Source: Gaoshiqia hydrogeniformans (lineage in GTDB: Bacteria; Bacteroidota; Bacteroidia; Bacteroidales; Prolixibacteraceae). From it: a DNA stretch of 64,000 nucleotides. The first letter of the stretch is position 1, and the number at the start of each line of letters is the position of its first letter. A model generated the notes under the pieces. The model was not told the DNA's origin. It was given only the letters and a program-made list of their open reading frames with translations, and did no database searches. The DNA lies in NCBI RefSeq assembly GCF_049347105.1, contig NZ_CP186334.1, forward strand, positions 4,526,001-4,590,000, written 5' to 3'. Both the position numbers and the translations under genes were made by a program. Shown here in pieces: positions 26,179-34,543 of the stretch.

Positions 26179-26339
26179 AGGCGAACCGGTGGAAATACGA
26201 GGAGGAAAAGAAATTGAAAAAAACAGTGTGAAAGATGAAAGTTCTTTTTTTGGGTTATCTGATTCGAAAATTTATCAGTTTGTTTACAATTCCGTATGAA
26301 TCGATTAAAACCTGAGCAGAACTCCGGTTATTATTGTTA

Positions 26340-26383
26340 TTTCAATACACCTTGTCAGCAATCGACTGCAAGGTGTATTGAAA
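26340..26383 (-). terminator. Hairpin downstream of the PEGA lipoprotein gene
   Basis: Perfect 15-base arms (TTTCAATACACCTTG and its complement) lie at 26340-26354 and 26369-26383, with an inner CAG/CTG helix. It starts 16 bases after the stop of the minus-strand gene. The tail is A/T-mixed, so it is a probable terminator without a classic T-run. Confidence 0.6.
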
Positions 26384-26399
26384 ATGAGAGATTTTATAG

Positions 26400-26873
26400 T
26401 CAGTTCATGACTTCAAGTTGCCCAATTTTTTCCCAATTGGGGTTTGGATACATCACTATGGTCAGATACATACCATTTTCATTTTGGATCACACTATGAT
26501 TGCCGTTCTTGAGATCTGCGTCAATTTGATCAGGTGTTAATTTATACATACCTCCAGAGATAGCATCAACAGCTAATCCAATTAATCCTCCAAAAACAAT
26601 ATTTCCTGCGATCCATCCGTCAACTTTACGTGTAAATTTTGTTTCATATGGCAAATAGCCATCCAAATTAATTTGAACTGTGTGGTGATCTTTTCTGGAA
26701 AGGTCAACGGTGATAGGGGTTCTTCCCTCATCACGACCATTAATAACAACCATTGCCTTCGTCGGGTTACTTGATATCGATACTGATTGTTTTGTACCGT
26801 GAATAATTGTTGCACAATTTGAGAAAATAAGCACAAAAAGTATGCTTAAACATAGAGGTAACATTTTTTTCAT
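26400..26873 (-). CDS. PEGA-domain lipoprotein
   Basis: The 157-residue protein has a lipoprotein signal (MKKMLPLCLSILFVLIFSNC) with the acylated Cys at residue 20, followed by ATIIHGTKQSVSISSNPTKA and the PEGA-like strand pattern VVINGRDEGRTPITVDL and HTVQINLDGYLPYE at about 28-80. A short hydrophobic Gly-rich stretch (GWIAGNIVFGGLIGLAVDAISGG) resembles that of small surface lipoproteins of this type. The C-terminus is soluble. PEGA domains occur on envelope proteins; no specific role is known here. Confidence 0.8.
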   Translation of the reverse strand: MKKMLPLCLSILFVLIFSNCATIIHGTKQSVSISSNPTKAMVVINGRDEGRTPITVDLSRKDHHTVQINLDGYLPYETKFTRKVDGWIAGNIVFGGLIGLAVDAISGGMYKLTPDQIDADLKNGNHSVIQNENGMYLTIVMYPNPNWEKIGQLEVMN

Positions 26874-27245
26874 AACAGAAAGTTTTAAAGATTTAATTGA
26901 ATTTTGTTTAATGAAATCAAATATAAAAAAATCAGATTTTCCATTAAATATAATTTGAGAAAATTTTATGAATGAATGTTTTTTATAGTTTTAACTGGGA
27001 TTTTTTATAAATGAACAGTCATTTTAAATTTTAATCCTGTTACAAATACAAATGATTTTATACACAGCAATTGTGTCATTAGATTAAACCTGTCTCCTGA
27101 TCATTTTTTATTCGCAATAAATCAATCCGGTAAAAACATCGTGTTATTTTGTAGATTCTTCGACAGTAGTTGCTTCATCCTAACATTTGTCAGGATATCC
27201 TTTTCCCGGGTTTTGTATTTTTCGAGCCAAAATAAAAAGAATGAT
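26874..27245. other. AT-rich divergent intergenic region
   Basis: About 370 bases between the PEGA gene (minus) and the M3 peptidase (plus). It is extremely AT-rich up to about 27080. TATATTTG on the minus strand (26925-26918) fits the -7 element for the PEGA gene but no -33 partner is clear. The open frame that could extend the peptidase to 27141 encodes Phe/Ser-rich sequence unlike a signal peptide and is not believed. Confidence 0.5.
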
Positions 27246-29357
27246 ATGAAGAAAATTACCCCGGCTTTTGTTTTATTACTGGCTACCTTTGTACCCTGTC
27301 ATTCATCAAAAGCGACAAAAACAAACATGCAAAATCCGTTTTTATCGGCTTATGAAACCCCGTTTCAGGTGCCGCCGTTCGACCAGATTAAACTGGAGCA
27401 TTTTCTTCCGGCTGTTGAAGAAGGCATTAAACAACAACAACTTGAAATTGATGTCATCACATCGAATGAAGAGCCGGCCGGTTTTGAAAACACCATTCTG
27501 GCATTCGACCAGTCGGGGCGTTTGCTTAACCAGGTGATGACCGTGTTTGGGAACCTGAATTCGGCCAATACCAATGAAGACATGCAAAAACTGGCCCGGG
27601 AGATTTTCCCGAAACAAACGGCTCATTCCGATAACATCATGCTGAATAAAGCTTTGTTTGAACGGGTAAAAGCGGTTTACGACCAGCGGGAACAAGCCGG
27701 ATACGATCAGGAGCAATTGCGGGTCATTGAAAAATATTACCAGGATTTCGAGCGTAACGGCGCTAACCTTCCCGACGAAAGCCAGGCCCGTTTACGCGAA
27801 CTCAACCAGCAGCTTTCGACTTTAGGCCTCCGTTTTGGAGAAAACCTGCTGGCCGAAACCAATAAAAATTTTCAGTTGGTGGTTGATTCGGCAGTAGATC
27901 TGGCTGGATTACCTGGAGGCCTCATTGCGGCTGCTGCAGACGAGGCACAAAAAAACAGTATGGAAGGTAAATGGATATTTACCTTGCAAAAGCCCAGCCT
28001 GATCCCCTTCCTGCAATATGCTGAAAACCGTGACTTACGCGAAAAAATTTACCGTGGTTATTTTATGCGCGGCGACAATAATAACGAGTTCGACAATAAA
28101 GAGATTGTCGCTCAAATGGTTGCCCTGCGCGACGAGAAAGCCAAACTGCTGGGATATGAAAATCACGCGGCTTATACAATCGACATCAACATGGCAAAAA
28201 CGCCCGGGCAGGTGTATGATTTTCTGCACGAGTTGTGGAAGCCGGCGCTGGCAGTTGCAAAAAACGAACGTAAGGAGATGCAAGCCATCATCGACCGTGA
28301 AGGAGGGAACTTTAAACTGGCTTCGTGGGATTGGTGGTATTATGCCGAAAAGCTTCGCAAGCAAAAATACGATCTGGACGAAGAAGAGACCAAACCCTAT
28401 TTCAGTCTCGATAACGTACGTGAGGGTATTTTCTATGTTTCCAACAAATTATACGGTATTACGTTTGAACGGCGCACCGATATTCCGGTGTATCATCCCG
28501 AAGCCGAGGCCTGGGAAGTCAAAGAAGCGGATGGTTCGCACGTGGGCGTACTGTACATGGACTTTCACCCGAGAGACGGCAAACGGGTGGGCGCGTGGAA
28601 TACCGGTTACCGCAGCCAGTCGTATAAAGACGGGGAAAAATTTGAATATCCGGTTACGTCGATTGTTTGCAACTTTACCCGTCCCGGCGGCGATTTGCCG
28701 GCTTTGCTGACCTTTGATGAAGTGATGACCTTCTTCCACGAGTTCGGGCATGCCCTGCACGGCTTGTTTACCGACGGGCCTTACAAGCGAACAGCTGGCC
28801 GCGTTGCCCGCGATTTTGTTGAATTACCTTCGCAAATCATGGAAAACTGGGCGGCTGAGCCGGAAGTTCTAAAAGTATATGCCAAACATTATAAAACCGG
28901 CGAGGTGATTCCCGACGATCTGGTTCAAAAAATTGTAAACAGCGAACACTTTAACCAGGGGTTTGCCACTGTGGAATACCTGGCCGCTTCCGTTCTGGAT
29001 ATGGATTGGCATACGCAGGCGCTTAACGGCGATGTGGCGGCTTTTGAAAAAGCTTCGATGGACCCCATCGGGCTGATTGATGAAATTATTCCGCGTTACC
29101 GGAGTACTTATTTTTCTCATATTTTCAGCGGTGGTTATTCTGCCGGGTATTACGTTTACATTTGGGCGGCCGTGCTGGATACCGACGCCTTTCAGGCTTT
29201 TAAAGAATCGGGCGATCTGTTTAACCCCGAATTGGCTGCCAAATTTCGTACGCTGCTGGCCAAATCCGGTTCAGACGAAGAAATGGTAATTTATCGCGAT
29301 TTCAGAGGCCAGGATCCTTCGGTCGACCCCTTGCTAAAGAAACGGGGCCTGAAATAA
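27246..29357 (+). CDS. dcp: M3 family oligopeptidase (peptidyl-dipeptidase Dcp type)
   Basis: From the ATG at 27246 the protein has 703 residues with a lipoprotein-like signal (MKKITPAFVLLLATFVPC). It is a zinc metallopeptidase of the thimet oligopeptidase/Dcp clan: the catalytic motif is FHEFGHALHGLF near residue 500, with the downstream Glu in QIMENWAAEPEVL. The N-terminal helical domain contains NPFLSAYETPFQVPPFDQI and the C-terminus has SHIFSGGYSAGYYVYIWA. Dcp removes C-terminal dipeptides; here it would act on peptides in the periplasm. An upstream extension to 27141 is rejected because it would precede a good signal peptide. It converges with a histidine kinase gene across a 17-bp stem terminator. 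Confidence 0.94.
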   Translation: MKKITPAFVLLLATFVPCHSSKATKTNMQNPFLSAYETPFQVPPFDQIKLEHFLPAVEEGIKQQQLEIDVITSNEEPAGFENTILAFDQSGRLLNQVMTVFGNLNSANTNEDMQKLAREIFPKQTAHSDNIMLNKALFERVKAVYDQREQAGYDQEQLRVIEKYYQDFERNGANLPDESQARLRELNQQLSTLGLRFGENLLAETNKNFQLVVDSAVDLAGLPGGLIAAAADEAQKNSMEGKWIFTLQKPSLIPFLQYAENRDLREKIYRGYFMRGDNNNEFDNKEIVAQMVALRDEKAKLLGYENHAAYTIDINMAKTPGQVYDFLHELWKPALAVAKNERKEMQAIIDREGGNFKLASWDWWYYAEKLRKQKYDLDEEETKPYFSLDNVREGIFYVSNKLYGITFERRTDIPVYHPEAEAWEVKEADGSHVGVLYMDFHPRDGKRVGAWNTGYRSQSYKDGEKFEYPVTSIVCNFTRPGGDLPALLTFDEVMTFFHEFGHALHGLFTDGPYKRTAGRVARDFVELPSQIMENWAAEPEVLKVYAKHYKTGEVIPDDLVQKIVNSEHFNQGFATVEYLAASVLDMDWHTQALNGDVAAFEKASMDPIGLIDEIIPRYRSTYFSHIFSGGYSAGYYVYIWAAVLDTDAFQAFKESGDLFNPELAAKFRTLLAKSGSDEEMVIYRDFRGQDPSVDPLLKKRGLK

Positions 29358-29381
29358 TCCCTGCGGCTTTCAGCTTTACCG

Positions 29382-29425
29382 GAGGCTATTTTTTAACAGA
29401 AGAGACTTTGTTAAAAAATAGCCTC
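29382..29425. terminator. Bidirectional terminator between dcp and the histidine kinase gene
   Basis: Perfect 17-base arms at 29382-29398 and 29409-29425 contain a TTTTTT/AAAAAA block and enclose a ten-base loop. A T-rich tail follows on the plus strand. It lies 24 bases after the dcp stop and 11 bases from the kinase stop, so it can serve both. Confidence 0.87.
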
Positions 29426-29436
29426 TTTAAATTTTA

Positions 29437-31548
29437 TCAGGGGTTGATTATTTTTTTGATCGCTTCAAACAGCAGACCCGGTTCGATGGGCTTGGAAACG
29501 AAGGCTTTGCATCCGGCCAGCAAAGCTTTTTCTTTTTCGCTGATCAGCGAGTGGGCGCTTAAGGCAATCAGCGGGTAGTTTTCGCGACGTTCGGCTAGGG
29601 CTGAAGCCAGTTTCAAGCCATTTTCAACAGGCATTTTCAAGTTGAGCAATACCAGGTCGGCACCATCTGTTTCCTGCAATGATTCAGTGGTGAAAGACAA
29701 ATCATCAACCTGTGTCAATTCTGCATTGGTTGGCGCTAACAGGTTTTTCAGAATGAAAACACTCATCGGGTCATCGTCAACAATCAGAAACTGTTTTTCT
29801 GAGAAATCGGGAACCGTCACGGCGTCCTTGTCGTCGGCTAAAAGCGGAACCTGGTCGCTAGACGTTTCAACCGGCAGTTCAAATGAAAAACAGCTCCCTT
29901 CGCCGGGCGAAGATTCAACAAGGATCCGGCCATTCAGGATCTTGGCAATATTTTTTGAGATGGCCAATCCAACTCCAATACCGTTGTACGGCCGGGTAAG
30001 CGTTTCATCCACTTGCCTGAAATATTCAAAAATGGTTTCCTGGTGGCTTTCCGGAATGCCAATACCGCTATCGGTTACCGAGAAGGTAATTTTTTTTGAC
30101 TGATCAAACTGAACGCTGTAAGTGACTTTTCCTGAGTGGGTATATTTTATGGCATTTTTAAACAGATTAAGTATGATCTGGTTGATTTTTGATTTATCAG
30201 CCAGAAATACCTGGTTCAGAAATTTTGAGTCGGGATTATAACTTAATTCGATATCGTTTTGTTTGTTCGACATGGCCAGAATTTCTTCGAGCAGGGCTTT
30301 GTGTTGGATAAACAGGTCGATTCCCTTAAACCGCTCGCTCCTGATTTTAATATCAATCTGGTCAGTAAGGGCCAGGCTTAAAATATCTTCGATGATTTGG
30401 AGCAGGTTTTTGCCGCTGTCATAAATTTTACCGGCAAAGGTCTCTGTTTGGTCAAGCGGTAGTTTTTTACTGCGAAGCAAATCGCTGAATCCCAGGATGT
30501 GGTGGAGCGGTGTACGGAGTTCGTGGTTGATGGTAGACAGAAAAGCTGATTTTGTCCGGTTGCTTTCTTCAGCTGCTTCTTTGGCTTTTATGAGCAGTTC
30601 CTGGTTATTTTTGGCGTTCAGGGCATTGGCAATGATGTTGCCTATCGTTTCCAGTAAATGGATATCTGCTTTCGGCCACTCTTTATGTTTTTTTACCGAA
30701 TCGAATCCCATAAAGCCGAACAGTTCTTTCTTGTAATGAATGGGGACTACCAGAAGGGAACAAATTTCCTGCGATTGCAAAACTTCCTGTTCGGCAACTG
30801 CTTCGGCAGGCATATCGGCGATATCGTAAATGTAAATGTGTTCCTGCCGGTTCAATTTATTCATCCACCAGGGAAAAATTGAGACGGGCAGTCCCTGAAG
30901 GTTGTCCATCTCGGGTTTAATGCCGGGTGCGCACCATTCATGCGTGTTGTGCATGAACAGGTTATGATGTTTCAGCAAAAAAACGTAACTCCGGTCAATT
31001 TCCGAAAAACGGCCGATCTTTTCAAGGGTTTTCCGGATGGCTTCATCCGTTTTGTGGTGGGAAATCCCGACAAAATCGGCCGATATGCCGGCAACCAGTT
31101 TTTCTATTTCATAACGGTATTTCAGATGTTGGCGTGAGTCAAACAAGTCGGAAATATTGATCAGGGTGCCGGTAAACGATTCCGGGTTTCCGGATTCATC
31201 AAATCGGGTAGCCCGGCCGGAGCTTTGCAGGTTTATCCATTGCCCGCTCCGGTGTTTAAACCGGAAATCCACAAACAGGTGATCTTGTTTTGTTGATGCA
31301 AAATGGCAAATAATTGTTTTGGATGCAGCTTGTTTCTCCGGCTTGTTCAATTTGTACCATCCTGGCTTTTGAACAGGGAGTAAATCCTCATTTTCGTAAT
31401 TCATGATCCTGACAAAAGTTTCATCGATGATAAATTCCCCTGATGTTACATCCCAGTTCCAAATTCCGATCCGGATGGTATCCACGGCTTTGAGAATGGA
31501 TGATCTCCCTGTTTTTCCGCTGTTTGTCATCTTAATTAGTAGTTTCAA
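29437..31548 (-). CDS. Hybrid sensor histidine kinase (PAS-GAF-HisKA-HATPase-receiver), receiver lacking its Asp
   Basis: This is a 703-residue soluble sensor kinase. Domains in order: a PAS-like domain at about 20-140 (IGIWNWDVTSGEF), a GAF-like domain at about 150-315 (LLVVPIHYKKELFGFMGFD), HisKA at about 335-400 with the phosphorylatable His in INHELRTPLHHILGFSDLL, HATPase at about 445-560 (NLFKNAIKYTHSG; VTDSGIGIP; GIGVGLAISKNIAKILNG) and a receiver domain at about 580-700. The receiver keeps the acidic pair (LIVDDDP) and the conserved Lys (SKPIEP), but the residue at the phospho-acceptor position is Asn (LVLLNLKMPVENG, codon AAC on the minus strand). No response regulator gene adjoins it. 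A start at 31530 (MTNSGK) is also possible. Ligand and targets are unknown. Confidence 0.92.
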   Translation of the reverse strand: MKLLIKMTNSGKTGRSSILKAVDTIRIGIWNWDVTSGEFIIDETFVRIMNYENEDLLPVQKPGWYKLNKPEKQAASKTIICHFASTKQDHLFVDFRFKHRSGQWINLQSSGRATRFDESGNPESFTGTLINISDLFDSRQHLKYRYEIEKLVAGISADFVGISHHKTDEAIRKTLEKIGRFSEIDRSYVFLLKHHNLFMHNTHEWCAPGIKPEMDNLQGLPVSIFPWWMNKLNRQEHIYIYDIADMPAEAVAEQEVLQSQEICSLLVVPIHYKKELFGFMGFDSVKKHKEWPKADIHLLETIGNIIANALNAKNNQELLIKAKEAAEESNRTKSAFLSTINHELRTPLHHILGFSDLLRSKKLPLDQTETFAGKIYDSGKNLLQIIEDILSLALTDQIDIKIRSERFKGIDLFIQHKALLEEILAMSNKQNDIELSYNPDSKFLNQVFLADKSKINQIILNLFKNAIKYTHSGKVTYSVQFDQSKKITFSVTDSGIGIPESHQETIFEYFRQVDETLTRPYNGIGVGLAISKNIAKILNGRILVESSPGEGSCFSFELPVETSSDQVPLLADDKDAVTVPDFSEKQFLIVDDDPMSVFILKNLLAPTNAELTQVDDLSFTTESLQETDGADLVLLNLKMPVENGLKLASALAERRENYPLIALSAHSLISEKEKALLAGCKAFVSKPIEPGLLFEAIKKIINP

Positions 31549-31768
31549 TCTTTCGTTGTCCCGGTTTGATGTTCGTTTCCAAAGACGTTTAACCGGTAAG
31601 TCAGGATGTTACGATTATTATTTTTTGACAGAGGTAATTTAATGATTTTTTTCTTTTTTGCAACGAATTGCGCCCGACGAATCGTTTTTGTTTGTTTTAT
31701 GATTGGACTTATTCTGTTACCTTTACGGGCTGTTTTACTAACTAGTTCATTAAAAATAAGAATACCTG

Positions 31769-33088
31769 ATGAAAGAAACTGACAGAAGAAGTTTTATCAA
31801 ACAATCTGCGGTAATAACGGCAGGCATAGCGGCGCTACCCACGATCATGAATGCCGGTTGTTCCCCAAACGAAAAAATAAATGTCGGCCTGATCGGATGC
31901 CGCGGCATGGGCTTCAGCGATCTTCAGTCGTTTTTGAAAAACAAGGATGTGGAATGCGTCGCCCTGTGCGATGTGGACAAACGCGTTCTGGAACCGCGTG
32001 CTGCGGAAGTAGAAAAGCTGACCGGCAAAAAACCGCTGATGTATGCCGATTTTCGCGAAATGCTGGATCATAAAGACATTGATGCCATTATTGTCGGCAC
32101 CCCCGATCACTGGCATTGTTTACCAATGGTTTATGCTTCCGAGGCCGGCAAGCATGTGTATGTGGAAAAGCCGATTGGTACCACCATCGAGGAGTGTAAT
32201 GTGATGATTGCCGCCCAAAAACGCTATAAAAACGTGGTACAGGTTGGACAGTGGCAACGCAGTCATCCGCATTGGCGCGACGTGGTGGATTACGTGCAGG
32301 CCGGTAACCTGGGCAGAGTGCGTACGGTGCGCTCATGGTCGAATGTCGGCTGGAAAAGGTCGATACCGGTTGAACCCGATACCGAAGCGCCCGAAGGGGT
32401 TGATTACGATATGTGGCTTGGCCCGGCTCCCAAACGTCCTTATAACAAAAACCGTTTTCATGCCAGTTTTCGCTGGTACTGGGACTATGCCGGCGGGGTG
32501 ATGACCGACTGGGGCGTGCATCTGCTCGATTATGCCCTGTTTGGGATGAATGAATATGTACCGCAGTCGGTGATGGCGGTTGGCGGGAAATATGCTTTCC
32601 CGGATGACGCCATGGAAACACCCGATACCATGACAACCGTTTATGATTTTGGTAAGTTCAACCTTGTTTGGGACCATACCATCGGAATTTACGGCGCTAA
32701 TTACGATCGCCGCGGACATGGCGTTGCTTTTGTCGGCGAGTACGGCACCCTGGTGGCCGACCGTTCGGGCTGGGAGGTTATTCCTGAAACAAAAAGTACC
32801 AGCACAAAAGAAGGTTTTACCGGGATGGCGCAGCAACCCGCGCAAGGCGATGGGCTTGACTTGCATGTGAGAAACTTCCTGGACTGCATTAAAAACGGGA
32901 AAACCCCGAACTGCGATATTGAAACCGGGGCCCATATTGCCCGCATAGCTCACCTGGGAAATATTGCGTATCGTACCGGGCATAAGGTTTTCTGGAACCA
33001 CGAGAAGCAGGAGTTTATTAACGATGCAGAAGCCAATCAACTGGTAAAAGCCAACTACCGGGCTCCCTGGATCTTGCCAAAAATATAG
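31769..33088 (+). CDS. Gfo/Idh/MocA family oxidoreductase with Tat signal
   Basis: The protein has 439 residues. The N-terminus (TDRRSFIKQSAVITAGIAALP) is a twin-arginine signal, so the folded, cofactor-loaded enzyme is exported; a Cys at residue 31 might also be lipidated. The NAD(P)-binding Rossmann domain starts at INVGLIGCRGMG and the family Lys is in VEKPIG (about 133-138). The C-terminal domain carries MTDWGVHLLDYALFGMNEY. Secreted members of this family in Bacteroidota oxidise or reduce sugars at C3 with a retained NAD. It is separated by a terminator and the divergent regulator from the DUF1080 operon, but is probably functionally tied to it. Confidence 0.93.
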   Translation: MKETDRRSFIKQSAVITAGIAALPTIMNAGCSPNEKINVGLIGCRGMGFSDLQSFLKNKDVECVALCDVDKRVLEPRAAEVEKLTGKKPLMYADFREMLDHKDIDAIIVGTPDHWHCLPMVYASEAGKHVYVEKPIGTTIEECNVMIAAQKRYKNVVQVGQWQRSHPHWRDVVDYVQAGNLGRVRTVRSWSNVGWKRSIPVEPDTEAPEGVDYDMWLGPAPKRPYNKNRFHASFRWYWDYAGGVMTDWGVHLLDYALFGMNEYVPQSVMAVGGKYAFPDDAMETPDTMTTVYDFGKFNLVWDHTIGIYGANYDRRGHGVAFVGEYGTLVADRSGWEVIPETKSTSTKEGFTGMAQQPAQGDGLDLHVRNFLDCIKNGKTPNCDIETGAHIARIAHLGNIAYRTGHKVFWNHEKQEFINDAEANQLVKANYRAPWILPKI

Positions 33089-33098
33089 CGATGCACGC

Positions 33099-33178
33099 CT
33101 GATGCTCAAAAGCGGTGAATTTGACAGAATCAGGAACCGGATTCGTTTAATTGCCGGTTTTGGGCATCAGCTTTTTAT
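33099..33178 (+). terminator. Long hairpin terminator after the first Gfo/Idh/MocA gene
   Basis: CTGATGCTCAAAA (33099-33111) pairs with TTTTGGGCATCAG (33158-33170) with one G-U pair. The loop can form an inner AACCGG/CCGGTT helix. CTTTTTAT follows. It begins 11 bases after the stop. Confidence 0.7.
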
Positions 33179-33222
33179 ACCATATCAACAATGCCAATTG
33201 CAGCCGGCCAGCTCACCTGATT

Positions 33223-34389
33223 TTATTCAAAGCGGATGAGTTCGAATGATAAATCGGTTTTATTTATTCCTTCGACTTTGTACAATGCTTTAAAATCAAC
33301 AGCATTGATCTGGTTGAGGTATTCTTCCCGGAAATGGCGCATGTATTCGGTTTGAGTAAATTGTTTTACTGTGGAAATGTTACCGATATCCTGGCTCGAC
33401 AGGAAGAATAAATACCGGTTATTGCTGTACCCGCCTGCATGAATCACCAGGGCATAATCCTCCTCTTTCAGGTAGTCGTTTCGGGCTTCATAGATTTGCG
33501 CACAGGGATCGTTCGAAATAATATACGGAATGGATGTATTGGATATTCCGAATGAAAAATTCATCTTTTGAATGATGTTTTCAAAGATACCCATATTTTT
33601 GAAGTTGCTGACAAGAATGATATTATAGTTCTTTAAATCAGTTGGTTGAACGTCGGAAAGAAGCTTTACTTCAATCTCTCCTCCGGTTTGAGCAAAAACC
33701 TGGTAAATATCGCTTTCGCAAAATGCCGCCATTTTCGACAAATAGGTCAGGTTCGACTTGGAAAGCAACTTGACAAGCTCGGGTTTTTTATCCAGCAGGT
33801 GCTCGTATTCAACTTCCGAATTAATCGAAAAATCGCGGTATATGCCGATCTTTCCGGTTGGCAACATGCCCTGAAATACGTAATAATCGCCCAGCACCAG
33901 AAGTGTTTTTAAATCATTGTCGGCAAACTCCTGCCAAACCGGCAAGTCCTTCCATACGGGTTTAGGTTCTTTTTCCTTGAAGATAAACAGGAAAAAGGTG
34001 ACCAGGAACAGTATAAGAGTTGCCAGAAAAGGAATAAAATACGACCGTTGTTTGTTTCCGGCATATTCTTTCCGGCTTTTAAAACTGACATGATATTTTC
34101 CGCGATCAATTTCAAAAACAACCTGGTCCTTGTTCCCTTCATCGTTGTAATAGTCCTTCAGTTTCTTCCGGACATTGTGAATGTACACGCGGATATTGGA
34201 GTCCGATTTGTTTTCATCCTCATACTTTTTGCCAAACAGCTCAACGCCTATGGTATATTCTTTCGGATTTTTTCCTTCAATGGATGCCAAAACCAGGTAC
34301 TCCAGCAAATCGCAGCTTATTTTCGATTTAGAGAAATGCCTGCTTCGAAGAATTTTTTCCAAATAGTTATGTATGAGCTCTTTGTTCAA
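33223..34389 (-). CDS. Membrane-anchored winged-helix transcriptional regulator (ToxR/CadC-like one-component layout)
   Basis: The 388-residue protein has an N-terminal winged helix-turn-helix (residues 1-105: YTIGVELFGKKYEDENKSDS, NIRVYIHNVRKKLKDYY, DRGKYHVSF), one membrane helix at about 117-137 (FIPFLATLILFLVTFFLFIF) and a 250-residue outer domain. The DNA-binding end is cytoplasmic and the C-terminal domain would face the periplasm, so it could sense an extracytoplasmic signal directly. The C-terminal part has no motif I can name, but stretches such as LLVLGDYYVFQG and ALVIHAGGYSNNRYLFFLSS suggest a Rossmann-like periplasmic sensor. It is divergent from the DUF1080 operon, whose control region includes a perfect 15-bp palindrome, so it is the likely regulator. 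Confidence 0.8.
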   Translation of the reverse strand: MNKELIHNYLEKILRSRHFSKSKISCDLLEYLVLASIEGKNPKEYTIGVELFGKKYEDENKSDSNIRVYIHNVRKKLKDYYNDEGNKDQVVFEIDRGKYHVSFKSRKEYAGNKQRSYFIPFLATLILFLVTFFLFIFKEKEPKPVWKDLPVWQEFADNDLKTLLVLGDYYVFQGMLPTGKIGIYRDFSINSEVEYEHLLDKKPELVKLLSKSNLTYLSKMAAFCESDIYQVFAQTGGEIEVKLLSDVQPTDLKNYNIILVSNFKNMGIFENIIQKMNFSFGISNTSIPYIISNDPCAQIYEARNDYLKEEDYALVIHAGGYSNNRYLFFLSSQDIGNISTVKQFTQTEYMRHFREEYLNQINAVDFKALYKVEGINKTDLSFELIRFE

Positions 34390-34415
34390 TTTGGTTGATT
34401 TCGTTGTAACGGTAC

Positions 34416-34430
34416 TTATAACTGTTATAA
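34416..34430. promoter_or_regulatory. Candidate operator palindrome in the divergent control region
   Basis: TTATAACTGTTATAA is a perfect inverted repeat of 7-base arms around one central base. It lies 26 bases upstream of the regulator's start codon and 113 bases upstream of the DUF1080 gene, between two divergent genes. Confidence 0.5.
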
Positions 34431-34447
34431 AACCAGTTTCAGGGTAA

Positions 34448-34455
34448 CAAATATA
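34448..34455 (-). promoter_or_regulatory. -7 element of the winged-helix regulator gene
   Basis: On the minus strand TATATTTG matches TAnnTTTG and would give a leader of about 50 nt containing the palindrome at 34416-34430. No convincing -33 box is seen, so confidence is moderate. Confidence 0.42.
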
Positions 34456-34543
34456 CCTGAAAAATCAGAATTTACTAATTTCGTTTGCGTTCACAGCCGA
34501 TTTGTGGATAAAATAGAAATGCTAACTAAAATCAGATGAAACC

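Noticed and set aside
26296..26499. 67-residue plus-strand frame near the PEGA gene
   Set aside because: It runs through a 15-bp hairpin and into the 3' end of the minus-strand gene; no support.
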